A stretch of DNA of 64,000 nt from Agelas oroides (Eukaryota; Porifera; Demospongiae; Agelasida; Agelasidae), in the NCBI GenBank assembly GCA_949130485.1, contig OX422187.1, forward strand, positions 10,132,205-10,196,204. Direction: 5' to 3'. Shown in pieces: positions 30,824 to 44,100 of the stretch. The notes under the pieces are model-generated. The model searched no databases and was not told where the DNA came from. It saw only the letters and a list, made by a program, of their open reading frames with translations. How positions within the stretch are numbered: position 1 is the stretch's first letter; every line of letters starts with the position of its first letter. Made by a program: the position numbers and the translations under genes.

Positions 30824-33800
30824 ATGGCAGAAGAGAAGTCGAAAGGTCAGCTACGGTTTGATCAGAGAGTAGGTTGTCTCGCGAGACCAAAAGACATGCA
30901 GCAGCATTGCTACAAACTGTTTCAAGGGTACTGTCTAGGATTTTGAGTTTTCAGATCCATGGATAGGCTAGCTGGATCTGAGTGTCCACAATACTTCGAA
31001 TACGGTGGAGTCCGGGCATTATTTGTACGTTGTGCCGACATGGTTTAAATTATACAGACCTCTAGATAATGGATGGTTAAGTGAGTGTCTGAGTGCTGGT
31101 GACCTGTTTGAGTATGATTGGATTGCTGGTAGGACGGTTGTGGCCATGGCGGAAGACGAAAGAAATGGAGGATAAGGAAATTAAAACTTGGCAAATTAAA
31201 CTTACAGAGTGCTTTCAGTGTGTATTATTGTTTCAATTCAATTTAACACAAACAAAACTAAACGTACAAGCTTAACGTACAAAAAGGTGAGGTTTTAATT
31301 TTATCCAACTGGAAAAGATCACGCAAGAGATACCATCATGTGTGCTGTATCCACTGTCACTGCAACACTAAAACTAGCCTGCATAAATACATTTACATGA
31401 CATGCTTAGGAATGTTTTCATAGTGTGTCCATTTACTATTTCAATTTTGTTCTATAGGCATTGACTTGCAGGCAGTGGATGACACTGTGCTTGGTGAGCT
31501 GATAGCCTATTACAATGTAGTGTTGGATAGAATCACTGTCTCAGCTTCAGTATACTGTTTAATTCTGTGGTTAGCCACATTTTGTTAACAAATGAGTACT
31601 CAGTTCCATTTTTAGTCCATGTGCCCTTGGTCCCATGCACTGTTCAATGTCTAAAACTCTCATTTAAAACTCTTTAACATCTGCCACTGTGCCAATTGAA
31701 TAGCCAGTTCGTACAATATTGCTTGTATCATACTGCGTGGGAAGTTAAAAGAAGCCGCCACGGGGTACAAATCCCATGTACACCATGGTGGCACCTGTGA
31801 TCCCAGTTGTCTCATATGGTACAACTAGTTGCTAAGCAACAGTCCAGCCCGTTCACATAGCAGAAGCCTCACAATTGCTACAAGACTTAAAAAAAACATT
31901 AAAAATGTAAAAAGATGTAGGGATGGCATGCCAAAAAGTATGCAAACAAGGTAGGGATAATGCATGAAAGCAAAGGTCAACATATTGGCAAAGCCCCATC
32001 CCTACATCTTTTTCACACTGCAGTTAGACAGTGCATGGGGGTCTTCCTAAAACGTACCACAAGTACACCCCAACCTTTCATGGCTGTAGCCTCATTCTCA
32101 GGCCACTTCCTCATGGCCTGGGAATGAGGCTACAATTTTCTCATTCTCAGACCACTTCCTAGCTCCTCCCACATGGACTGGGAATGAGGCTACAAGTTCA
32201 GCCTCGTTCTCAGGCCACTTCCTACCTCCTCCCACATGGCCTGGGAACGAGGCTAGTATGATCCAGGATTATGTCTTGTAGCCGTCCTAGGTACCTATCA
32301 GATAGCTACTAAGTAGCTTTACTGCCATCATACTACTTGTAGTGACAGTGGCACCCTTTCTGATACAACCTATAGACACTGAGCTTGAGTGGGCTGTAGA
32401 CTAGTCATAGTAATCAGTGTGTAAACTCAAGTACTCATGCTAACTGCATGGATGGGTACAGATTCAGCTCTCAAGCACGCTGTCTAACTGCAGTGTGAAA
32501 AAGATGTAAGGATGGGGCTTTGCCAATATGTTGACCTTTGCTTTCATGCATTATCCCTACCTTGTTTGCATACTTTTTGGCATGCCATCCCTACATCTTT
32601 TTACATTTTTAATGTTTTTTTTTAAGTCTTGTTTCTGTACTTTTTTGAGGTTAATCTCAGTTACAGTTAGACCTAAGCCTAAGAAGAATATTTCAAGTGT
32701 AACCACAACACCAGAACTTGAAAAGGCGTAATTGACAGTTTAGTAGTAGTTCCAGGCATGTAATAATAATGTGTAATATAGCCAGCTAGAACCTGATGAA
32801 GGGCCAACCGCTCTCCCTACCAAACTGTGTGAAACCAATTTCATGTTCAGTTGTCAGCACAGAAAACTATCATACTGACAACTGACCATTCTAGCTTTAC
32901 AGTTCACTAAAGCTGTGAGTAGGCTATTTTTAGTGTAGCTACAAGTAGGTAGCGCCTTACCTACGTGGTGTTCATAAGCCTTGCCCAAAGCCGCATGGGG
33001 AAAAGACCGTGCCAGCCATGCGTACTGCCAGCTGGCCATTTCGCCTATGTACTAGTCTCGCTTCCAGACCAATGACCGTGGTCTTTGATCTGGGAACGAG
33101 ACTTCGTGTGCGCATGTGTACAAAATTATAAAATGGCGTCGTAAGCAACGGACAGCAGCCTCAGAGTGTTGTGAATGGCTTTTGTTGACCAGGGTGAATT
33201 TGAAGCTATGAAGACGCTGAGTGGTTGGGAAGCTGTGCGCTGTGATGAGCATCCGTTTCGTGCTAAAATCAAGGTGAGTGCTTGAACCGTTTTTAAGTTA
33301 TCGTTGTTTGAACAAAAGTCGTAACGAAGAAAGAAAGAAGACGAAAAATGGCACTTTTGCTATCGCATACTTTTGTGTTTAGCTGTCTTCCGCGTGGCTT
33401 TTGGTCACTTGTATGAGTCTTGCTGATCACAAAGGCACTCAAAGAGGAAGCCTGGGCGCTTAAATAAGCTTTTAGCGTGTTTGTTGTGAAGTTATACGGC
33501 TTTTGCTTAAGTATTGCATATATTGCGCGTCGGCGCCATCCCTACATAGAGAGTCTACCGACTCTCTGATAAGCAACTGTACTAATCAGATCAATTATGA
33601 TACAAGCCAGCTGTACCATGGCTTCTTAATGGGTATGGCGTTGTACCATCCTCGGGTTAATAATGTCCTTCCTCGGGCTTCGCCCTCGGAAGTACATCAT
33701 TAACCCTCGGATGGTACAATCGCCATACCCATTTAGAAGCCAGTTTGTACAATATAGCATATATGGCAACTTACCAGTCTAAGCTACCCCAAGAAAGGAC

Positions 33801-35106
33801 AATGAATGAAGCAAGTAGGCTATGTGCTTACAGATCATGGATTCTCATCCTAGCTCTTGGTCATGTGTGTCCACATGTACTTATGGCAAGGACTGCCTTT
33901 TCTACTTAGTACTACCATATATAGCCGGAAATTTTCACTGGGTCCAAATTTTTGTGATTTTTGCGGACAGACCTGCTTCCGCTAAAATAAAAACTGCAAA
34001 AAAAATCAACTAAGTGAAATTGATGTTATTATGTGCGTATACGTCGATATGAACTAGTGCCCGTGTGAACGGATGGTTCTCTATACAGTCTGTCTGCCCT
34101 TTAAATGGTCGCTGTAGAGAAGAATCAACCTGCTTGTATACAAAATGCCAACGAACCTGTAAGAGATGCTCCGAAGTTGTCGAAGTCAAGATCAGCAGTG
34201 CTGAATCCTTCTGTTCAACAAGCCAGTTTCTCACCCATGACGGCAGTCCTGATACTTTCGTAATTTCGAAGGCCTCCACACAAAGAAGACTAGACCGTCG
34301 TTGCAAAAGCTTACATCTTTGCTTTGTTGTTCAGTGTCGTTTCTTTGGTTCGCATGTGGCGCGTGGCCATCAACTGGTAGGGATGTGGTCAAAGCATCAT
34401 GCATTCGTTCCGCGGAAATAAAACTGCGAAAATTTCTTCTGAAGAGTCTGGAGGCATTTTTGCGAAATTTTGCACCAGCGCAAATTTCCCGCTATGTATA
34501 CGTTATATACTTTATCCAAAAGCTGTGGGATTAGCATTGCACTTTGCTCAGGCTCACTCCACGATGATCACTGCATAATCTGTCTAGTATTACTCCAAAG
34601 TGCATTGTGCTGTGCTGACGTACACAAAAGTTTACCTATGTACTCAGAAGTGTACCTATGTACCCAAAAGTGCACTATTGCATGGGTTATAATTATGACC
34701 AATAAAATACATGATCCAATCTATTGCATTAGAATTTATGGGTGGATCTAACTTAGCACAAATTCATTTTGTGTTGATCCAATTTAGCCAATATCAAATA
34801 GGAATCCTATTGGTTGCCACAGCCAGTTTATTTTGTGACAAGAAAGCATAGGAGAAGGGCTAGCCCATAAATGTTCTATTTTCAAAGCTTGTTGTTACCA
34901 GCTGCTTTATAGTATACTATTATCAAGAACCTCACTTCTATATGTGACTGAAAACTGAATGGCAGGAACTTGTTTTGTGTTTGTGTTGTAACATAAATCT
35001 TTTTGTGTTTGAATCTATTGCAATGCATGATCTAATCTAACCCAATTTCGGGAATTTATGCATGCCTAATCAAATTATTTAATCTGCATGCATTTAAGCA
35101 CGCCGC

Positions 35107-35138
<32 letters not shown>

Positions 35139-38100
35139 CATCCCCCTTCCAACCCAACTGAGCCATGTGCAAAGATTAGATTAGTTTGGAAAGCTAACCA
35201 GGTGCTTACCCATTTTAGTGGCACTATTCATCAATAGTGGCCTCAGAAGTTAACTCAGAGCATCTAGTTTGCAAAATTTTCCTGGGGACAAGTTCCAGAC
35301 CTCATAGCTACTGTCGTGCTTACACATGCTCTAGAATGGCCTCACCACTTTGAAAATGCTTTTCATGCCACTATAATATATGTTAACCATTGGGATTCAT
35401 ACTATGATTGCCTACACAGGTTATCAGGCACTTCGCTGATTTCTAGTTCTAAAGCATACTCAATGTACTTCAAAAGCGTTCTCATGTATGCTCTACACAC
35501 AGTTTGCAGCATCCTTTGTTGTTGCAGTTGACTGGTTGGTTTGTTCCATCAGCCTTGGACTGCTTTGGCCATGGATAGGCTACCAATGAAATATGTGTCA
35601 ATAAATTTCATGGCATTTTTCACCTTTGCCTCCTCCAGTTCAGCTTACCTATGATGTTTATGTGAAGCCGGTTTGGAATTGTTCCCAATTAGCCACATTG
35701 TCCCTAATTCAGTGTGTCCTTTTACTGTACATATTGCATAAATATACCAACCTAAGTTTACTTACATTCAGATGAAAGTGATCTTCAAGATGTGATCCGA
35801 GAAGTGACCAGTCTTGATGAGAGGTGGCAGGAGCTTGGCATTTCACTGGGGATCAACAAGTCAGAGCTGGAAACCATTCGCTTTGACACTCCCATCGATT
35901 GCCTAACAATGACACTCACACTGTGGCTGAGACAAACCTATGAGGTATGAGCAATCACTGAGCAAGTACTGAAACACATCTTCTTGTTGGCCTGTGCAAG
36001 TTATTGTATTCAGATACTAGAGCATTATGAAACAGTACATGACTGCTGCTCCTCCAATCACAAGCATTGTGCATTATAAATGCCAACATGTTCCCAATTG
36101 CATTGAAACCGGATCACAGGAGACTTGCGTATTTGTAGACAACTGGAATACAAGAGACATATGTACATAAAAACTGGTTAACCTAGGAACAGGATTATGT
36201 TTCAGCCATTGCTATACGCATATATACTTGGGAATAATGAACCACATCTTCAAAAGAGGAAGGCATGGATGCACAGAAACCAATAACCATTTTAGAATTT
36301 TTTTTTGGGGGGGGGAGGGAGGGGTTGTGTTTTCAGTTTTTCTGATAGAAGTCAGTGACACATTCGTTGCAGGATTTCAGGTGTCTTCACTCATAGGGGG
36401 ATGCAATTTCACTGAACTCTCTTTAACTTGCTCATAGGAAGTTAGTAACACAGGAAACTACTACAAGTCACACTGGGGATGAGGATATGACTGTACAGAA
36501 CTAAGTGTAGTCAGAGGGCTAACATTTATACTTGCAGTATGCGGAGAAGAGGTTCACTGGTCTTCCATCAGTATACCATGCATACTTTCTCTACACAGAT
36601 AAAGAAGTTTGGGAGGCCAACCTGGAGGAGGTTGGTGGAGACAGTGGAAGACCGTGAAGGGGGAAACAACCATGTTCTCGCTGAGACCATAGCTCAAAAT
36701 CATCCTGGTTGGTGACTGCAATTTTGTATGTTGTTGCTAGCCTTAAAGAATAGCTGTGGTAACACTAGCAATTTTAATGTAATGACTTGTTTAGCAGTTG
36801 GCAGATTTCAGCTTGATGATATTATTTGGCGCAATTTGCTTGGGAGATAAGCTTTGTACCAGCAGAAAGAGTAGGACTGGGGGAGGTAGGTGGGTTCACA
36901 TGGCCATGGCATTGTTTGTGGCCAGCATTGGGTGGGCTATTCTCTCTTGTTTTGCACATGTAGGCTTAGAAAACAGTCCTTTCATATAGGAGCTCCATTT
37001 CTAGCACAGTAGGCCATTTTTGATCTGCAAAGGTGTTTACTGGTTGACAGCACTGACTATTTCAAAGATCACTAATTAGTGGGTATGGTCAAAATTCACA
37101 GTTCTGGACAAAATGGCTGAAAGTGCCCTTGGATCAAGTTTCAAGTGCTAGATTCCTGCAGAAGGCAAAATGCAATGCACTAAAGGAACCCACCAGATGG
37201 ACGTTGAGAGGATTATTAAGGGATGTGGAGGCTTGTTTGTATAATTCCACATTGGGTATAGTTTGGGGACTGAAAAGCATTAAATGTCTTAATGGCATTA
37301 AACATAGGTATATTTTAAATGAGAAACCTACTAAAAGTCACTTTCAGATTGTTTCAAAATAGCCACGTGATAAATGGAGCTGAAAACCCAGTACGACATT
37401 CAGGTATTCAACCCAAAGCACAACCACTCTTACAGATTATACCGTATACACAGGTTAATAAGCGCAACTGGCTAAGAAGCGCATATTGCTTATTAAGCGC
37501 ATACTTCTTTCCTGGTTTTGCAACTGGATAATAAGCGCAATTCTAATTAAACGACAGTAGTGTAAATTTTCTCACTTAGTTAACTTTGGGCAGGCTAGTT
37601 TCTACGAACAGGTCGGGCATAGCAAGTTATAAAATAGCGGTTCCAAGATGTCAACTTTTCACCCAGTGGCTTCATTGCTAGCGAATTTCAACGATACAAT
37701 ATTGACGATCTCTACAACTCAACTCTTCATCTACATCAGCTGTTCTCATCAAGACAAGAACCAACGTTTGTCATGGCATCACAGCTCACACTCTTTGGAG
37801 ATTCACGGTGAACACCAACACGGAGAAGCTACACCAGAGAGTTTAAACTCAGTGTAGTGGCAAAGAGGCATCATGGTTTTGGAGGTGTGGTCAATTCATT
37901 ATTAAGCACATATTGGGTATTAAGCGCATATTTCTTTGCAGTTTTGGAAATAAGCGTATGCGCTTATTAACCCGTGTATACGCTATTGTTTTAAGATATG
38001 ACACAAGTGACTACAACCATTTGTATATGTTTTTGTTGGGTAGATTTGAGCAAGCAGTTGAGAGTGCAAGGGAAACTGGAATCACCTCCACCAGAATCTT

Positions 38101-41100
38101 TCACAGTAAGCAATCAGTATACAGCATGCATAATATTATGCATGCTGACACATTATTGGTGAGTACATGAAGTGAAAACTAGAGTAGACTCTAATCACAA
38201 GATGAACTGTAATAACAGATGATCTGAAATCTCAGAGCAAGTAACATACCCAAACCTGCGAGCTCACCCCCGGCCTGGGCCTGGCAACAGCACATTGCTG
38301 TGAGTGTGCAGTGCCATGTGCACAGATGAATGCATATCACCATGTGCACTCACTGAGTTGACCGGCAAAGGCCCTGGAACAAAGGGTATAATTTACTGAA
38401 CTGTTTCTTATGTGGGAGACTTTCGTATAGTTTAAACTTTTTCTTCTGATGAAGTCTCAGAAACAGCCTCTTAGCACCTAATTACATATGCCACTGTATG
38501 ACCAGAGCAAGCAACCTGTACTACAGCCAAGTATGTATGAGTTGAAACCATGTCATAAGTTGCAGACAACCATGTCCATAGTTCTGTACCAAACAGTATT
38601 AATAAATTAACTAGATAAATGAAGCTGTCAGTCTTTACTAAAATCCTTCAAATTATACAGCAGGCAAGTAGTTGCTTCACTTAAACCATGTGGTAGTAGG
38701 TTCATGGCTGACCTCAAATGCCACCAGCAAGTATACTGTATGGTTGGTAACCTTCACAAGGGATTTAGTTTTCCACGAGTCAAGAGCCATTCGCAAAAAT
38801 GAAACTGTGAAACTTTCAGCTATCTAGTCGTCCTAACTCCAATAGAAGCCTGTCAGCAAGTGTGCCTTTAATGGCTATTGCTCAAGCTATTTAGGAAATC
38901 AAAGTGCTACATAAGCACAGACGAAAGAACTGGACGGCAGTGCAAGTCCGAGAGTGGAAGCAATCGCCTCTACAAATGCCCTGGGCACGAGGCTACATTA
39001 TACTTAGTCTGGCTGTGCCGGCATATCTTTTTTTTTCCCCATACCGGAACAAAGAAGAACTGTAGATAATTTTAGACATGCGCTCAGCTTTTAGCCGGAC
39101 AGCTAGCTAACGTGTGAGTTCCAAATTCACTGACCACGGAAATTAAAATTGCAAGAAATTCTGAAATCTGGATTTTGGCCAGTTTCATGAAAAGTTGTAC
39201 TCACGAAAATTACCAACCATACAATATGTACATCTGCTTGGCTTAATTTCTACTCAAGGTTTCACCTTTTCACTCATTAGCACATTATCAATGAATACAC
39301 AATTTTAGATTTTTTCCCTTTTCTCCACTTGCTACTTTTGTAAATTTGTGTTTGTTTAGGCTCAGAAGGTAACTTACTTTTCACTGCTTCATAACGTTCA
39401 TCATTCTATCACAAAATCACTGACATGTAAAGTAATTTCTACACATGGAATTTGTGCATTCACTTATGCTTCATTTTAACACATAATGCATGATCAATGT
39501 TGTTTTGTTTGTTCCCTACTTGCTACTCTGTGAACTTGTGCATTCACTTGTACTCAGGCTGTAAGTTACTTTTCACTGCTTCATTGTGTGTTCTAATATG
39601 TATGATCATAGACATGAAATTTGTGTTTCTCTTTCTTCACTTGATATTTTATCAATTTGTACATTTACATACACTCAATCGCTAAGTACTTCTTACTGCA
39701 TCATAGTCAATCTTATGAAGTGCAGATTTGCTGAACTGCTGGTTTTCAAAAATGCAGCTATTCAAAAATGTTAAATTCTTCAAATCTGCTTATCAGCCAC
39801 CTGAAAATGGGGACATTCTCACTTGGCCACTTTCACCCACTGATCGCATCATAATGAATGTTTTGGTACTGACAGTAACACCAGTAATATGTAACATGCA
39901 TAAGATTCCTGATCAATCACTTCAAACACAAGATGTAATATCAGTGACATGAACTTTGTTTTTCTCTTTCTCCACTTGCTACTTTCATGAACTTGTGCAT
40001 TCGCTTATGCTCAGGAGGTAAGTTACTTTTATCTGCTTCACAACATTGAGCATTCTGACAAGATGTAATGTCAGTGACATTAACTTTGTTTTTCTCTTTC
40101 TCACTACCTTCGTGAACTTGTGCACTCTCTTATGCTCAGTTGGTAAGTTACTTTTCACTGCTTCATAACATTGAGCATTCTGACAAGATGTACGATCAGT
40201 GACATTAACTTTGTTTTTCTCTTCCTCCACTTGATACTTTCGTAAACTTGTGCATTCTCTTATACTCAGCGTGTAAGTTACTTTTATCTGCTTCACAATA
40301 TTGAGCATTCTGACAAGATGTACTATCAGTGACATGAACTTTGTTTTTCTCTTTCTCTACTTACTACTTTCGTGAACTTGTGCATTCTCTTATGCTCAGG
40401 AGGTAAGTTACTTTTATCTGCTTCATAACATTGAGCATTCTGACAAGATGTAATATCAGTGACATGAACTTTGTTTTTCTCTTCCTCCACTTGATACTTT
40501 CGTGAACTTGTGCATTCTCTTATGCTCAGGAGGTAAGTTACTTTTATCTGCTTCACAACATTGATCATTCTGACAAGATGTACGATCAGTGACATGAACT
40601 TTGTTTTTCTCTTCCTCCACTTCATACTTTCGTGAACTTGCGCATTCTCTTATGCTCAGGAGGTAAGTTACTTTTCACTGCTTCACAACATTGATCATTC
40701 TGACAAGATGTACGATCAGTGACATGAACTTTGTTTTTCTCTTCCTCCACTTGATACTTTCGCGAACTTGTGCATTCTCTTCTACTCAGCGTGTAAGTTA
40801 CTTTTATCTTCTTCACAATATTGAGCATTCTGACAAGATGTAATATCAGTGACATGAACTTTGTTTTTCTCTTTCTCTTCTTACTACTTTCATGAACTTG
40901 TGCATTCTCTTATGCTCAGGAGGTAAGTTACTTTTATCTGCTTCATAACATTGAGCATTATGACAAGATGTAATGTCAGTGACATTAACTTTGTTTTTCT
41001 CTTTCTTCACTTACTACTTTCGTGAACTCGTGCATTCGCTTATGCTCAGATGGTAAGTTACTTTTCACTGCTTCACAACATTGATCATTCTGACAAGATG

Positions 41101-44100
41101 TACGATCAGTGACATGAACTTTGTTTTTCTCTTTCTCTACTTACTACTTCCGTGAACTTGTGCATTCTCTTATGCTCAGGAGGTAAGTTACTTTTCACTG
41201 CTTCACAACATTGATCATTCTGACAAGATGTACGATCAGTGACATGAACTTTGTTTTTCTCTTCCTGCACTTGATACTTTCGCGAACTTGTGCATTCTCT
41301 TATGCTCAGTTGGTAAGTTACTTTTCACTGCTTCATAACATTGAGCATTCTGACAAGATGTACGATCAGTGACATTAACTTTGTTTTTCTCTTCCTCCAC
41401 TTGATACTTTCGTGAACTTGTGCATTCTCTTATACTTAGCGTGTAAGTTACTTTTATCTTCTTCACAATATTGAGCATTCTGACAAGATGTAATATCAGT
41501 GACATGAACTTTGTTTTTCTCTTTCTCTACTTACTACTTTCGTGAACTTGTGCATTCTCTTATGCTCAGGAGGTAAGTTACTTTTATCTGCTTCATAACA
41601 TTGAGCATTATGACAAGATGTAATGTCAGTGACATTAACTTTGTTTTTCTCTTTCTTCACTTACTACTTTCGTGAACTTGTGCATTCGCTTATGCTCAGA
41701 TTGTAAGTTACTTTTCACTGCTTCACAACATTGATCATTCTGACAAGATGTACGATCAGTGACATGAACTTTGTTTTTCTCTTTCTCTACTTACTACTTC
41801 CGTGAACTTGTGCATTCTCTTATGCTCAGGAGGTAAGTTACTTTTCACTGCTTCACAACATTGATCATTCTGACAAGATGTACGATCAGTGACATGAACT
41901 TTGTTTTTCTCTTCCTGCACTTGATACTTTCGCGATCTTGTGCATTCTCTTATACTCAGCATGTAAGTTACTGTTATCTGCTTCACAACATTGATCATTC
42001 TGACAAGATGTACGATCAGTGACATGAACTTTGTTTTTCTCTTTCTCTCCTTACTACTTCCGTGAACTTGTGCATTCTCTTATGCTCAGGAGGTAAGTTA
42101 CTTTTCACTGCTTCACAACATTGATCATTCTGACAAGATGTACGATCAGTGACATGAACTTTGTTTTTCTCTTCCTCCACTTGATACTTTCGCGAACTTG
42201 TGCATTCTCTTCTACTCAGCGTGTAAGTTACTTTTATCTTCTTCACAATATTGAGCATTCTGACAAGATGTAATATCAGTGACATGAACTTTGTTTTTCT
42301 CTTTCTCTACTTACTACTTTCATGAACTTGTGCATTCTCTTATGCTCAGGAGGTAAGTTACTTTTATCTGCTTCATAACATTGAGCATTATGACAAGATG
42401 TAATGTCAGTGACATTAACTTTGTTTTTCTCTTTCTTCACTTACTACTTTCGTGAACTTGTGCATTCGCTTATGCTCAGATGGTAAGTTACTTTTCACTG
42501 CTTCACAACATTGATCATTCTGACAAGATGTACGATCAGTGACATGAACTTTGTTTTTCTCTTTCTCTACTTACTACTTCCGTGAACTTGTGCATTCTCT
42601 TATGCTCAGGAGGTAAGTTACTTTTCACTGCTTCACAACATTGATCATTCTAACAAGATGTACGATCAGTGACATGAACTTTGTTTTTCTCTTCCTGCAC
42701 TTGATACTTTCGCGAACTTGTGCATTCTCTTATGCTCAGTTGGTAAGTTACTTTTCACTGCTTCATAACATTGAGCATTCTGACAAGATGTACGATCAGT
42801 GACATTAACTTTGTTTTTCTCTTCCTCCACTTGATACTTTCGTGAACTTGTGCATTCTCTTATACTTAGCGTGTAAGTTACTTTTATCTTCTTCACAATA
42901 TTGAGCATTCTGACCAGATGTAATATCAGTGATATGAACTTTGTTTTTCTCTTTCTCTACTTACTACTTTCGTGAACTTGTGCATTCTCTTATGCTCAGG
43001 AGGTAAGTTACTTTTATCTGCTTCATAACATTGAGCATTATGACAAGATGTAATGTCAGTGACATTAACTTTGTTTTTCTCTTTCTTCACTTACTACTTT
43101 CGTGAACTTGTGCATTCGCTTATGCTCAGATTGTAAGTTACTTTTCACTGCTTCACAACATTGATCATTCTGACAAGATGTACGATCAGTGACATGAACT
43201 TTCTTTTTCTCTTTCTCTACTTACTACTTCCGTGAACTTGTGCGTTCTATTATGCTCAGGAGGTAAGTTACTTTTCACTGCTTCACAAGATTGATCATTC
43301 TGACAAGATGTACGATCAGTGACATGAACTTTGTTTTTCTCTTCCTGCACTTGATACTTTCGCGATCTTGTGCATTCTCTTATACTCAGCATGTAAGTTA
43401 CTGTTATCTGCTTCACAACATTGAGCATTCTGACAAGATGTAATGTCAGTGACATTAACTTTGTTTTTCTCTTTCTCACTACCTTCGTGAACTTGTGCAT
43501 TCTCTTATGCTCCGTTGGTAAGTTACTTTTCACTGCTTCATAACATTGAGCATTCTGACAAGATGTACGATCAGTGACATTAACTTTGTTTTTCTCTTCC
43601 TCCACTTAATACTTTCGTGAACTTGTGCATTCTCTTATACTCAGCGTGTAAGTTACTTTTATCTACTTCTCAATATTGAGCATTCTGACAAGATGTAATA
43701 TCACTGACATGAACTTTGTTTTTCTCTTTCTCTACTTACTACTTTCGTGAACTTGTGCATTCTCTTATGCTCAGGAGGTAAGTTACTTTTATCTGCTTCA
43801 TAACATTGAGCATTCTGACAAGATGTAATATCAGTGACATGAACTTTGTTTTTCTCTTCCTCCACTTGATACTTTCGTGAATTTGTGCATTCTCTTATGC
43901 TCAGGAGGTAAGTTACTTTTATCTGCTTCATAACATTGAGCATTATGACAAGATGTAATGTCAGTGACATTAACTTTGGTTTTCTCTTTCTTCACTTATT
44001 ACTTTCGTGAACTTGTGCATTCGTTTATGCTCAGATTGTAAGTTACTTTTCACTGCTTCACAACATTGATCATTCTGTCAAGATGTACGATCAGTGACAT

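Noticed and set aside
34065..34421. 118-codon Cys-rich plus-strand frame
   Set aside because: It lies wholly inside an inverted-repeat element, has no signal peptide or family match, and competes with an equally long minus frame; probably element filler.
38878..39069. 63-codon basic frame before the satellite
   Set aside because: No domain or splice support; includes a hairpin-family fragment.
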